From Cristatella mucedo (taxonomy: Eukaryota; Bryozoa; Phylactolaemata; Cristatellidae), in contig WPIO01000006.1 of NCBI GenBank assembly GCA_009760855.2, positions 13,340,501 to 13,357,264 on the forward strand: 16,764 bases of DNA, written 5' to 3'. The translations under genes were made by a program, and so were the position numbers. Every line of letters begins with the position of its first letter. Within the stretch, counting starts at the first letter, position 1. The notes beneath the pieces were generated by a model, which ran no database searches, was not told the origin of the DNA, and was given only the letters and a program-made list of their open reading frames with translations. This document shows, piece after piece, positions 1 to 8,035 of this stretch.

Positions 1-24
1 TTTTGTTCCCACAATAACAACAAC

Positions 25-260
25 AATCGTAATGATAATAATCATAATTTAAGCATGCATAATCACCCAAAAGGACTGTCAACACTGACTGGGCAAATGC
101 TGCTTGGAATGGTTAGATTTTCTTGCTACTTTTTAAACGTCGTCGAGTAAGTCTGCAGTTAGTTCCAGGCTTTGGGAGCATATGTACTGAACGATCTAGA
201 GTGGTCACCATTGCTGTGGTCCACTCGACTCTGTATAAGCTGTGGAGAAAGTAAAATGCA
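25..260 (-). mobile_element. Decayed L2/CR1-like LINE fragment (C-terminal RT end)
   Basis: Read on the minus strand, about 150-215 encodes a broken form of the conserved C-terminal LINE motif, with residues like FSTYAPKAWN followed by a stop and then a TTFKK-like stretch near 130. The same + strand words (TTCCAGG, TTTGGGAGCATA) recur at 13840-13860 in the better preserved LINE copy. AT-rich trinucleotide-like sequence at 11-50 may be what is left of the (AAT)n tail. Frames are broken, so this is a fossil. The boundaries are approximate. Confidence 0.6.
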
Positions 261-492
261 CTTCTCCTTTATGGGGCACTCCTTCGGAGCACGGAGTCTT
301 AGCAGTCTCTGGTGTTGTCAGAATGATTTCTTGATCCGACCACTCCCTGTGTGCGTGCCTGTGAGGGCGCGCGTGATGTTTGACCTCTTGTGCTTCCGTT
401 CTATGCCGGTCGGTCGTCACGCCCCTCGTCGTTGTTTCGCCCGGGCTGCGAGCGAGCGCAGCGTGGCAGCCTGCTGCATCTTGCACACGTAG

Positions 493-663
493 GCACCGCC
501 GTCGATGCTCGGTTCGGTCAGCGACTGCTGAAGCTGGATCTGCAGGGAGCCACGTGGGAGGCCGAGTCCGAGTCGGGCCACAAGGCCTGCTTCGACGCCG
601 TCGTCCTCACCATGCCCACGCCTCAGATACTTCAGCTGACCGGTTCGGTGGCCGCCTTGCTGC
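493..663 (+). other. RNLS: Renalase exon A (first visible coding exon)
   Basis: The acceptor is the AG at 491-492 after a C/T-rich stretch. The exon opens with two bases of a split Gly codon, giving GTAVDARFGQRLLKLDL, which aligns with the family segment after the substrate-domain lysines. It continues through WEAESESG and FDAVVLTMPTPQILQL. The donor is GTATGT at 664, leaving one base of a codon (phase 1). The reading frame stays open upstream of 493, but that translation does not look like renalase, so the acceptor was chosen on homology. Confidence 0.82.
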
Positions 664-2083
664 GTATGTACGTCTCCGCCGCGCACACCTCCCCACTTCC
701 CCCCCCCCCCCCCCCCCCCCCCCGCGGAGCACTGCCTGGCTTGCTCCTGGCTAGCTGACTGCTTGCCAGCATTTACCACCGAGGTGGTCTGCTCTCTCTC
801 ACTCGCCGAAGCCTGGTCGTGCGTTCGCGGTTTTCCATTCGTTTCTTTATTATTTTTTTTTTGCATTTGGCTGGGTTTTCTGACGTAAGTCGTAGCGCTT
901 TTTCTACCGCTCTCTGCGAGTCGTGCACAGCTTTGCGTCGGGTTTCCGAGCTGCTATGACGGGAGCGGGCTTGCTTGCTGGCCCCAGCGCTGCCCAGCGT
1001 CGGATTCTTGCTCTCGTCCTTCGCTCGTCTCTGCTGGCCGCGCGTGGCCTTTGCCTGCACATTTGCACGTGTCCATTTGCATGCCGCTGTCCGTCATCGC
1101 GCTGCCTTTGACGTCGCCGTTGGCTGGAGCCGCCCGCCCCCCCCCCCCCCCCCCCCGTGCTTTGAGCCACACTCAGTTTCTTGGCTAGGCCCTGTCTTGA
1201 GCTGCAGCTGTCTGTCACGGCCGGCGATTCTTCCGCTTCGGCGCTGCTGTGCCTCCGGCGCATCGCACCGATTCGCAGAGCTACGCGACGATACCACCGA
1301 TCGCTCACCTGCTGCCGGGCTCGTCTTCGTGCATACGCCCTTGCCAGGTGACTCGGCCGACGTGCACTCGATGCTGAGCGGCGTCGTCTACTCGTCTCGC
1401 TACGCTGTCGCCTTGTTCTTGCCACCTGGCACCGAGCTGCCCGTCCAGTGGGCTGCCAAGTATTTCCCAGAAGACCCGTGCGTCCGCTTTGTCTCTCTCG
1501 ACCATCGAAAGCGACTGCCAGGTATGCCCATCTGGCTCCATCGAGGCCTGCTGCTGGCAGCGCCAGTTGTAGCAGCGGCTTTCCTACCCGGACTTCCGGT
1601 AGTTTGCCTCGGGCTCCCGGAGGGAGAGAGCTCTCCAGTGCTCTTTCGGTGCTCTTCAGTTGTATATAGGCGAGGCGACTCGAACGAGAAGGCCAGATAG
1701 ATAGCTCCTTGTGCCCAGCAGAGCCTGCATTGCCCGCCCGATGCCTATCTATCCTATCTGCAATCTAGTGCCTCTCTGATTGAATTGTTAAATGTGTGGG
1801 CAATTTGGAGATTCTTTCGCATTTGAGATGAGGTTCTGAGATTGACGAGGCGCTACTGCACCGAAAGCAGCGTGCAAGAAACTCTAGCTGCTCGTGAATA
1901 TTTATGGGCTGGGGGATTTACTGTCTGCGTCCGAGCGAAGCACCCAGTCGCAGGCAAGCGACACCTGACCTGGCGCTTGAGTGTTTGCGGGTGTGAAAGA
2001 CTTCATGGGAGACACAGCGTGCAGCCTCTAGGCCGCGCAGCACCGCGTAAGGCTGTACAGCTGAGTGTCGTCGCAGCCACCGT

Positions 2084-2173
<90 letters not shown>

Positions 2174-3169
2174 AGACGACCTGACGACCCTGACTGTTCT
2201 CTCACTCACTCGGGCCTTTCGAGTTGCTGATGCTGCTGCTTAAGTCACTCGTTCCATCCTGCCTGTTCAGGCAGTTGCCGCCTCGGCACGTCTCGGCTAT
2301 GCGTCCTGTTCGTGCGCCCAGCGTGTTCCAGCCTCTTGGTGGCCAGTCACGGGTCAGGTGCTGACCGAAAAGACGCTGGTCGGGCGTCGATTAGAAGCGT
2401 GCCGGCCTCGACGATGGCCTTGCTGCCCGCGGTTTCCCCACGGTCGGACACCGCTGCTGCTGCTCGTCCCGCCGCAGCTTGCCTGCTGCTGTGGCTGCTG
2501 GCTCTCCCTGCAGGCCACGTGAGCCAGCCCCTTCCCCGTCGGCTGGGTGCGCTTGCAGGCGGCGGCGGAGGCGGTGGTGCTGAGCCGAGCCTCGTCGTGC
2601 ACACGAGCGTGCCGTTCGGCGTGGCTCACCTGGAAGAGAGCCTGGACAGGGTGCAGGAGATCGTGATCGGGCACGTGCGCCGGCTCCTACCGTGGCTGCA
2701 AATGACCGAGGACATGGTCGTGAAGTGCCATAGGTGGCGCTACTCACAGGCAAGTGACAGAGCAAACTGCAGAGGACTCGCTGCAACGGTCGCTTATGTT
2801 TAGTGCATAGCGCGATATGCTATGCATGTCGCTCCGTTTTGGCTGTGCATCGGATTTTCTCTGTGGGCACATCGACCACGTCTTTGGCGTGGGCTCGGCT
2901 GCCGCCGACACCACCGTTGTGGCAGCGTGTGAGCTGTGCCACTGGTTCAGGAAGCTGGTGCCCGCCGCCCGCTGCAGGTGCACGCCGCCGCTGCCGGCGG
3001 TAACGGAGCAGCCGCCCCTGGATTTGTGAACGCCAGCCGAGCTGGCGAGCCGCCTCTCGTCTGCGCCGGCGATGCGTTCGTGCATTCCAACTTTGATGGC
3101 TGCCTAACGTCGGCGGAGGCCGCCTCCGAATGGCTCGCCTCGAGCCTGCTGTCCCGAAGCAGCCGATAG
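493..3169 (+). CDS. RNLS: Renalase, 3' part: join(493..663,1348..1521,2559..2749,2978..3169)
   Basis: This is the C-terminal two thirds of renalase, a FAD-dependent oxidase that turns 2- and 6-dihydro-NAD(P) isomers back into NAD(P)+ and makes hydrogen peroxide. That role comes from knowledge of the family. Four exons are visible and encode about 241 residues plus a split first codon. Family landmarks in order are FDAVVLTMPTPQILQL, VVYSSRYAVALF, CVRFVSLDHRKR, PSLVVHTSVPFGV, RWRYSQ, and the C-terminal GD motif region with SNFDGCLTSA. All junction phases agree (1, 1, 0) and no exon has a frameshift or stop, so the gene looks intact. The N-terminal Rossmann FAD-binding part must lie upstream of base 1. 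Third codon positions are strongly G/C. No canonical AATAAA was found between the stop and about 5288, so the 3' end is undefined. The family call is firm; exact exon edges are less so, especially the third acceptor. Confidence 0.9.
699..723 (+). repeat. C homopolymer, about 25 bases (renalase intron)
   Basis: An uninterrupted run of C lies 35 bases after the GTATGT donor of renalase exon A. The run length is prone to sequencing and assembly error. The opposite strand is a G-run able to form quadruplex structures. Confidence 0.9.
1137..1156 (+). repeat. C homopolymer, about 20 bases (same renalase intron)
   Basis: A second long C-run sits in the same 684-base intron (664-1347), about 190 bases before the next acceptor. 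It is preceded by GC-rich sequence. Confidence 0.9.
1348..1521 (+). other. RNLS: Renalase exon B
   Basis: The acceptor is CCCTTGCCAG ending at 1347 and the donor is GTATGC at 1522. The C at 663 plus GT at 1348-1349 forms an Arg codon, so phases match. The exon encodes the conserved SSRYAVALF, then PGTELPVQWAAKYF, and CVRFVSLDHRKR. It ends in phase 1. This is the most strongly conserved part visible in the window, and it contains no breaks. Confidence 0.9.
2086..2172 (+). repeat. (GA)n microsatellite, about 43 units, in renalase intron
   Basis: A pure GA dinucleotide tract 87 bases long lies inside the intron between exons B and C. It makes artificial Ser-Leu reading frames on the minus strand. 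On the sense strand it is purine-only, so the transcript would carry a long GAGA stretch. Confidence 0.95.
2559..2749 (+). other. RNLS: Renalase exon C (acceptor 2558 preferred; 2513 possible)
   Basis: The exon encodes a glycine run, then AEPSLVVHTSVPFGVAHLEE, VQEIVIGHV and CHRWRYSQ, all matching renalase order. Two acceptors are phase-compatible: GCTTGCAG ending at 2558 and CTCCCTGCAG ending at 2513. The first gives a spacing between the KR and PSL motifs nearer to the usual family length, so it is preferred. The second would add 15 residues. The exon ends with CAG at 2749 and is followed by GCAAGT, a GC donor, in phase 0. Confidence 0.8.
2750..2977 (+). other. RNLS: GC-AG intron of renalase
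   Basis: The intron starts GCAAGTGA after exon-end CACAG and ends GCTGCAG. There is no GT donor in a phase that rescues the join. Reading through reaches a stop at about 2801 with no C-terminal domain. The join gives SQ followed by VHAAAAGG, in line with the family's SQ-V-x-N-A-A-A region. CAG|GCAAGT is the classic context in which GC donors are tolerated. An alternative acceptor ends at 2950, also phase 0, and fits the family less well. Confidence 0.78.
2978..3169 (+). other. RNLS: Renalase last coding exon
   Basis: The exon encodes an Ala/Gly-rich linker, APGFVNASRAG, then LVCAGDAFVHSNFDGCLTSA and a short helical tail ending SLLSRSSR before TAG at 3167-3169. The GD motif and SNFDGC are the C-terminal FAD-contacting signature of renalase and related flavin oxidases. 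The linker before LVC is a few residues longer than usual. Confidence 0.88.
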
Positions 3170-3266
3170 CGTCGTTCGAATGCTTGCTGATAGCTTCGTT
3201 CCTTGCCGAGCTTTCGAGCGCATTGCCGAGTAGTGCGGCAAGTCACCATCACCGTCCGCTCCGTGG

Positions 3267-3338
3267 AACGTATTGGGAAATGTAAGAGTTAACGTATTGG
3301 GAAATGTAAGAGGTAACATATTTGGAAATATAAGAGGT
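3267..3338 (+). repeat. Three tandem 24-bp repeats
   Basis: The units start at 3267, 3291 and 3315. Each begins AACGTATTGGGAAATG or a close variant and ends in AAGAGKT. Units 1 and 2 are nearly identical and unit 3 has drifted. The array starts about 100 bases after the renalase stop codon, so it may lie in the 3' UTR. Confidence 0.9.
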
Positions 3339-3644
3339 CGTTCGCTGTCCATGTCCAAGATGACCCAATTTTTTCTGAGAAAAGCTTCTCTCTCTCGAAA
3401 TAGGAGAGTTGGTGTGACAATCGCCTGTGCCGTCATCGCTTAGGGCTTCTACTTCCAAGGACGGCCGGCATCTCCGTCGCATTCATTCTAGCTCTGATAT
3501 GATATTCGGAAGCTGTGCATTGTGCACAGGGTGTTGGTTCAGCCATGGCTCTCGGCAAAGCTGCCACTGTTGCTATCCGGCTGGTTTTCCGAGCACTCTG
3601 GATAGGTGTGTGTACATGGCGAATCAAAGGACCAGGCCGTTTTC

Positions 3645-3815
3645 AGCACTATAAAGAATATATATATAATTCATTTGTATAGTACCCTAAGAGCATTTAA
3701 TCACTATTCAGGCACTTCACACATGCCTCGGGGCTCGAGCCCGCGACCTCCGCCAGACCTTGATTGGGGCGAGCACCTTAACCGCTGCACCAAACCAGCT
3801 CGGCAAAAACTTTCC
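3645..3815 (-). mobile_element. tRNA-derived SINE with LINE-like tail (family 1)
   Basis: Read on the minus strand from 3815, the head contains an A-box-like TGGTGCAGCGG followed about 45 bases later by a B-box-like GGGCTCGAGCCC. The tail reads GGCATGTGTGAAGTGCCT and later GGTACTATACAAATG, then an AT-rich end near 3650-3670. That tail resembles the LINE 3' end at 9646-9725 read in the same sense. It is not a working tRNA gene, because the acceptor and anticodon stems do not pair cleanly. Confidence 0.72.
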
Positions 3816-3834
3816 CTGCGAATAGGATACACTA

Positions 3835-4030
3835 AATGGCTGCATCACTAGGGCCTCGGTAACCCAGGAGGTGAATTGCTTGCTCTTCACGACCGAGGTC
3901 GTGGGTTCGATTTCTGCAGTTGGGGGCATTCAATATTGCCAACTGCATGCAGTGGTGATAGCTGTTGAAGCTCTTCTGCAGCTATGCAAATGGGGCTCTT
4001 TAATCTGCCAAGATTTTTTAAGTGCATGCG
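3835..4030 (+). mobile_element. tRNA-derived SINE (family 2, copy 1)
   Basis: The B box GTGGGTTCGATTTC lies at about 3900, with a degenerate head upstream. The body contains GTGATAGCTGTTGAAG and CTTCTGCAGCTATGCAA. The same order of words occurs on the minus strand at 13010-13193, which shows a dispersed family rather than a chance tRNA match. The head is more decayed than in the second copy. Its 5' end faces the 5' end of the family 1 SINE about 20 bases away. Confidence 0.72.
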
Positions 4031-4221
4031 GCCTATCGTTTTGTATTCTTTCTTCAAAGAGAACAGTCCCGATGGTGATTTGCTGAGAATCGGCCAGGCT
4101 GTTTTGTATATCGCCTGTGACGATATTGTGATTGTTTCATATTTCCCATCATTTTCCATCAAGACCTCTGTAATTTCCTACTTGCAGGTCTTCTGGCATA
4201 TGGAGTATGACAGTTGAAGTT

Positions 4222-4660
4222 GGCGAAAAACTCTTCAGCTAGGCTTGTCTGTCGTTAATGTCGAAATGGCTACATTGCATAACTTCTCGCCGACCTCCCC
4301 TCGATCTCCTATCACCACTGCACTGACTTTAAGGTCGCACACGTTTAGGCTCCTTCATTCTCTGGCTCTGCCCTTCTTATCTGAAATACTTTCTGTTCAG
4401 GCCTCCTACATACTACCAGCTCCCGTGACTCCTGGCGCTCGGCTTTGCCTTTAATGAACCTTTAATTCTTTAGAAACCATGCCTTCTGTGCATATGCTCA
4501 CAGCTTCTTGACACCACTTCCAACTGACAACACGATATAAGCTGACTTGACATTTAAGAAGCAGCTGAAAATATCTGTTCCTTTGGTCCGTATTTGTGAA
4601 GTGTTCTTTGCATCTTATATGTGCTGAAATCGTATATATATTGTTATTATATCATTTTGC
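4222..4660 (+). mobile_element. LINE remnant, RT C-terminus and tail, + orientation
   Basis: Broken frames encode, in the order of the LINE at 13802-14224, an SARLVCR-like piece at about 4236, an LHSLA-like piece near 4355 and a DLTFKKQLK piece near 4548. The DNA word CAGCTAGGCTTGTCTGTCGT at about 4238 matches the reverse complement of bases near 14110. The end, near 4630-4650, is AT-rich with TATATATATTGTTATTAT, like an L2-type 3' terminus. It is heavily mutated. Confidence 0.65.
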
Positions 4661-4863
4661 ACAACGACACGAGATAACTTGCAAACACTCAATATGCTGT
4701 CACCGTGCAAAGGGCTTGCAGTTCTATGTAGACTACTTCTGGAAGGTACAAGTTCCCCAAGTCAGGAGGACTCACGAGGTCAGGAGGTCACGAGGACTCA
4801 GGAGGTTGATGCAATTTCCCCTGTCGAACAAATACTCCTATCATCCCTATCGTTGTTTAACAA

Positions 4864-4957
4864 CCGTAGTAATAGTAATAATAATAATGCACTTGATAAA
4901 GCGCCGTCAGAGAACTCAATCTCTTTCTAGGCGCTTTACATTTGCTGCAAAGGGAAG
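4864..4957 (-). mobile_element. LINE 3' end with (AAT)n tail
   Basis: On the + strand, AAT repeats (4869-4889) are followed by an AAGCGCCG word and by TCTAGGCGCTTTACA. Read on the minus strand this is a LINE 3' UTR ending in trinucleotide repeats. Bases 4908-4956 match 13547-13595 with one difference in 49. No coding part is attached, so this is either a very short 5'-truncated insertion or a SINE tail whose head is lost. Confidence 0.7.
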
Positions 4958-6249
4958 TAGACACCCAATTATTGAACTTGACTTGTCACGCTGAAACTAA
5001 CTTTCATTAAAACAGACACCGAACATCCGAGAATCGTGCTTGCCAAGCTGAGCTCGTGCGTTTCTCTTGATTCAAGAACTAGTGATTCACTGGTGCCACA
5101 CATCCAGTATTGGCCACAGGAGCTTAATACAAGGTTCAAATCAGCCGAGGCTTATAATCAGCACAGGCTTACGTGAGTGTTAAGGGATGACAGCTGGAAC
5201 CTATACATCTTCAGAGACCAACCTAACACATTTCTTTCATTCTTGCTGCAATTGTCCGGAAGACGGCTGGCTTTGTGTCATTTTTTCAAATAAAGTCCGA
5301 CCTAATGTTATTTGCAGAGGGACCGAATGGCAAGCGATTTCGTCTCCGTTAACTGGGTAGCGTGCCAACAATTTAAAGAAGTAATCAAAAATGTTAATTT
5401 TTTTAAGCTTGCATATTAAGATAAACTAGTTATAAATGCAATCACAAATTTTGTTGGTTGTCAGACGACTGGAACGTCAATAAAATTGTAATGTAAGACC
5501 TATTTAAGCCGGAAGTATCATCGAGCTCAACAAAATAATTTTCTTTGAAAAATAAGGGATTCGGAACTGCGGTTTTCTGGTTAACTCGGCGAATGTAAGG
5601 TACTAAGCCGTAAACGTACTCTCAGAAAATAACTTTGGAAAATGATGTACGCAAAATTTTCCCAGAAATGACACGCCCCTCGAGATCAAACGTCCGACTG
5701 GTAGTATAACAAGATCATAAAAGCGTAAACCCCTATCGGCCGGGGCCTAGTCCCGCCTTCGCTTCTCCACCCCGTCCATAGCAACCGGCTGTAAATGGCA
5801 TTCCGAGGCCCACTCCTTATTTTCTTGGCAGAAACATGTTTACAATTGCATGTTTACATCGGATCACAAACCGGAAGTTACTGTCGTTAGGCCAGTAGAC
5901 TAACATTAGGGATACTGTATTGAGAATTTACTGCTGCCGGGGCCGCCGTAATTAAGGGTTCAATTACAACGGCACCTCATGAATGTTATATATGAATATT
6001 AATAAATGTGCTTTGGGGCGATTACTCCCACTGCCGGCCGCCGATTTGGAGGACCACTCCCAATATTGGCCGATCTATCCCTATCCCCTTAAGGAACTAT
6101 CTTGGCCACCTCTCTGTCATCACTCGAGCACTCTGCTGATTGGGCTCGACTTCAGTTCTGTAGAAATTGCCGCAGGCTTTTGCGTCGGGGCTGAGGGTAC
6201 TGCCCTATTCGCATGATTTGTACACCGCTGCAGTCTCTTGACTATATTT
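4958..6249. other. No gene seen; AT-rich non-coding stretch
   Basis: No recognisable coding region or repeat was found. Small motifs include two CCGGAAGT words (5509 and 5871) and two CATGTTTACA words 14 bases apart (5835 and 5849). A 77-codon open frame at 5983-6216 on the + strand has no recognisable motif and is most likely chance. A GGTTCAAATC word at about 5134 resembles a Pol III B box but has no tRNA structure around it. Confidence 0.5.
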
Positions 6250-6790
6250 TAGTTGCATCCAGCAGCAAGGCGGTAGCTGAGAAAGAGCATTTGGGGCGGC
6301 TGGATTTTGTTCATGCGGAGCCGGTCTCTGCTTAATGCGGAGCAGGTAGGAAGTAGTACTTCATGACAATTTTGAATTTCAGAGCAGACAAACCTTAACT
6401 GCAGAATTGCGAATCCGGTGTACGGGTCTTGGTGCACAGCCATAAATAGTTTGCGTAGTGAGCAATAGAAGTCTAGAGGGTCGCAATGCATACTCCAGCT
6501 TATCTGTGGCATTTTTATATAAGAAGCCCCGAGTTTTTGCAATTTTGAAGAGCTGCACAAAAAATGTTACTGTGAGGCTGATGTGGTCGTCTAGGAAGGG
6601 TCATTTTGGGGTAGGACAACCAGACACCAGCCAGATGTTACGGGAGACAAGCTGGCCAAGTCAATTTTGAGGTTGAAGATTGCCAATTTCTGAGTAGCAC
6701 TAGGTTTGCCCATAACTAGCAACCCGTTTCATGTTCATTAAATTTGAGAAAGCTTGCTGCCATCTAATTGCAGATGTCTGCAATCTACCC
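6250..6790 (-). mobile_element. Decayed LINE RT remnant
   Basis: Minus-strand translation carries a degraded copy of the LINE segment whose intact form reads VHAFVTSRLDFCNSLL; here it is SMHCDPLDFYCSL near 6470. Upstream, at 6573-6605, the + strand word GCTGATGTGGTCGTCTAGGAAG corresponds to 14312-14334 and 11854-11876. Bases 6700-6780 also resemble 11985-12060. It is older than the copy at 13547-14345. Confidence 0.62.
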
Positions 6791-7370
6791 TTATAATAAG
6801 CTAGATTTATTAGTTTGTCCACGACGTATTTAAAGCCATGCAACGAAGTTGATGAGCTTCAAAAAGGGGTGGGGGATAGTTTCCTAATTTGCATATTTAT
6901 ATTTAACGTGCAGTTTCCTAGTTAAAATTAAAAATTAAAATACTAGATCTTGACGTACTTGAAAATGGGTTCGAACTTGAAAGGGTTTTTTAAAGAGAGG
7001 CCATGGCATTGCCCGCTCTGTAGTATGCCCGAACTGACGACTGATGCCTCCTGTGCTCCCGGTGCTTTCCAGCTTCCGGTGCTGTCCAGCTTCCGTTTAG
7101 CGTAGCTGAGTTTGGTGTATTTGAAATCTACCCGATTAGTATAAAGAGTGAGTTGTACCAATTTAGTTAAATGCTTGCGAATTGATGGCAGACACTAAAT
7201 GAGAAGGCGGTAAATTCTTCGAATAAAAACCAATCAAAGCTCAGCGAAAGCTGAAAGGAAAAACATTCTCGGCAACAGCAGCATGCCGGAGAGACTGAAG
7301 AAGAAGCCATTCGTCAGTCGCGCCAGCAGCAATGCGCCGCAGAGACTAAGGATTAAGCAAAAGCCACATA
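6791..7370. other. No gene seen
   Basis: Low-complexity AT-rich sequence lies around 6900-6945. A short imperfect duplication of CAGCTTCCG with its flanks occurs at about 7055-7100. Nothing coding is recognisable. By distance the upstream part of the LINE at 6250-6790 could have stood here, but no RT motif was found. Confidence 0.45.
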
Positions 7371-7400
7371 CAGTTTCCCGTGATTTTTCACGGGCATAAG

Positions 7401-7486
<86 letters not shown>

Positions 7487-7516
7487 CTTATGCCCGTGAA
7501 AAATCACGGGAAACTG
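7371..7516. repeat. Perfect 146-bp palindrome with (AT)40 centre
   Basis: The left arm 7371-7403 and right arm 7484-7516 are exact reverse complements over 33 bases. The centre, 7404-7483, is 80 bases of alternating AT, itself self-complementary, so the whole 146 bases form one uninterrupted palindrome. Each arm also contains its own hairpin, CCCGTGA-TTTT-TCACGGG at 7377-7394 and CCCGTGA-AAAA-TCACGGG at 7493-7510. The outer ends read CAGTTTCCC and GGGAAACTG. No clear target-site duplication flanks it. Confidence 0.97.
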
Positions 7517-8010
7517 AGACACGGCGCCGCGCGAACTGATAATGATGACATCATCATCAGCAGCAGCAGCTGAAATCGGATCCTGGTATAATCACGGCTG
7601 CTCCGGCTCCCGATAATAATCGTCACAATTCAGGTCCACGAATAAACTCTCGCCTCAGCCATAGTGGTTGGCGGCCAGAGCTTCATAAAGGGGCGGCGGG
7701 AGTCCCTTGTGAATGCTGAACTGCTGCTAAATGGCGTGTGTCATTCCTAATTTGATCCCGAGCCTTCGCACTGCGGTAAGTGAGGTGCTCGCACTTTAGG
7801 ACCCTGGACGGTGATCTGAATCGAGCCGCAGGCAATAATGTACTGCTCGATGTAAGCCGGGGGGGGCAGTAGCCTCTAAGGTTCTTCGTATTCGGACCAA
7901 AAGCCACTTTGGCTTTGATCGCGCTATAAAAAGCGTTCCTGCGTAGCCCACTTAGTCTTGTTGGCTTAGTGGAGTTACAGACGGGGATACAATACGTTAA
8001 GCTTATACGT
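7517..8010. other. No gene seen; TATA-like word at 7925
   Basis: A TATAAAA word at 7925-7931 sits inside a small GCGC(TATAAAA)GCG setting, but no gene could be recognised downstream. A short inverted TGATGA/TCATCA and CAGCAG run occurs at 7545-7570. The rest is unremarkable. Confidence 0.4.
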
Positions 8011-8035
8011 AAATAATAATAATAATAATGATAAT
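8011..8035 (+). repeat. AAT-type trinucleotide repeat
   Basis: AAATAATAATAATAATAATG is followed by ATAATACG. It resembles the tail of the LINE family seen at 4869 and 9651. The sequence that follows has GAGCACCTTAAC but lacks the clear GCGC and TTTACA words, so membership in the family is uncertain. Confidence 0.6.

Noticed and set aside
172-492. 106-codon + strand frame near the window start
   Set aside because: It overlaps the LINE remnant and the renalase upstream intron, has no motif, and lacks the codon pattern of the renalase exons.
1918-2209. Minus-strand reading frames made of long Ser-Leu repeats
   Set aside because: They are translations of the (GA)n microsatellite in a renalase intron, not proteins.
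3267-3338. Short direct repeats considered as a CRISPR array
   Set aside because: The units are adjacent with no spacers, and the sequence is eukaryotic.
3890-3925. Possible true tRNA genes at the B-box matches (also 13100-13193 and 3718-3815)
   Set aside because: B boxes are present, but stems do not pair, heads are degenerate, and the SINE bodies that follow are shared between copies. These are tRNA-derived SINEs.
5289-5294. AATAAA as the renalase poly(A) signal
   Set aside because: It is more than 2 kb beyond the stop codon, past two SINEs and LINE remnants; nothing links it to the gene.
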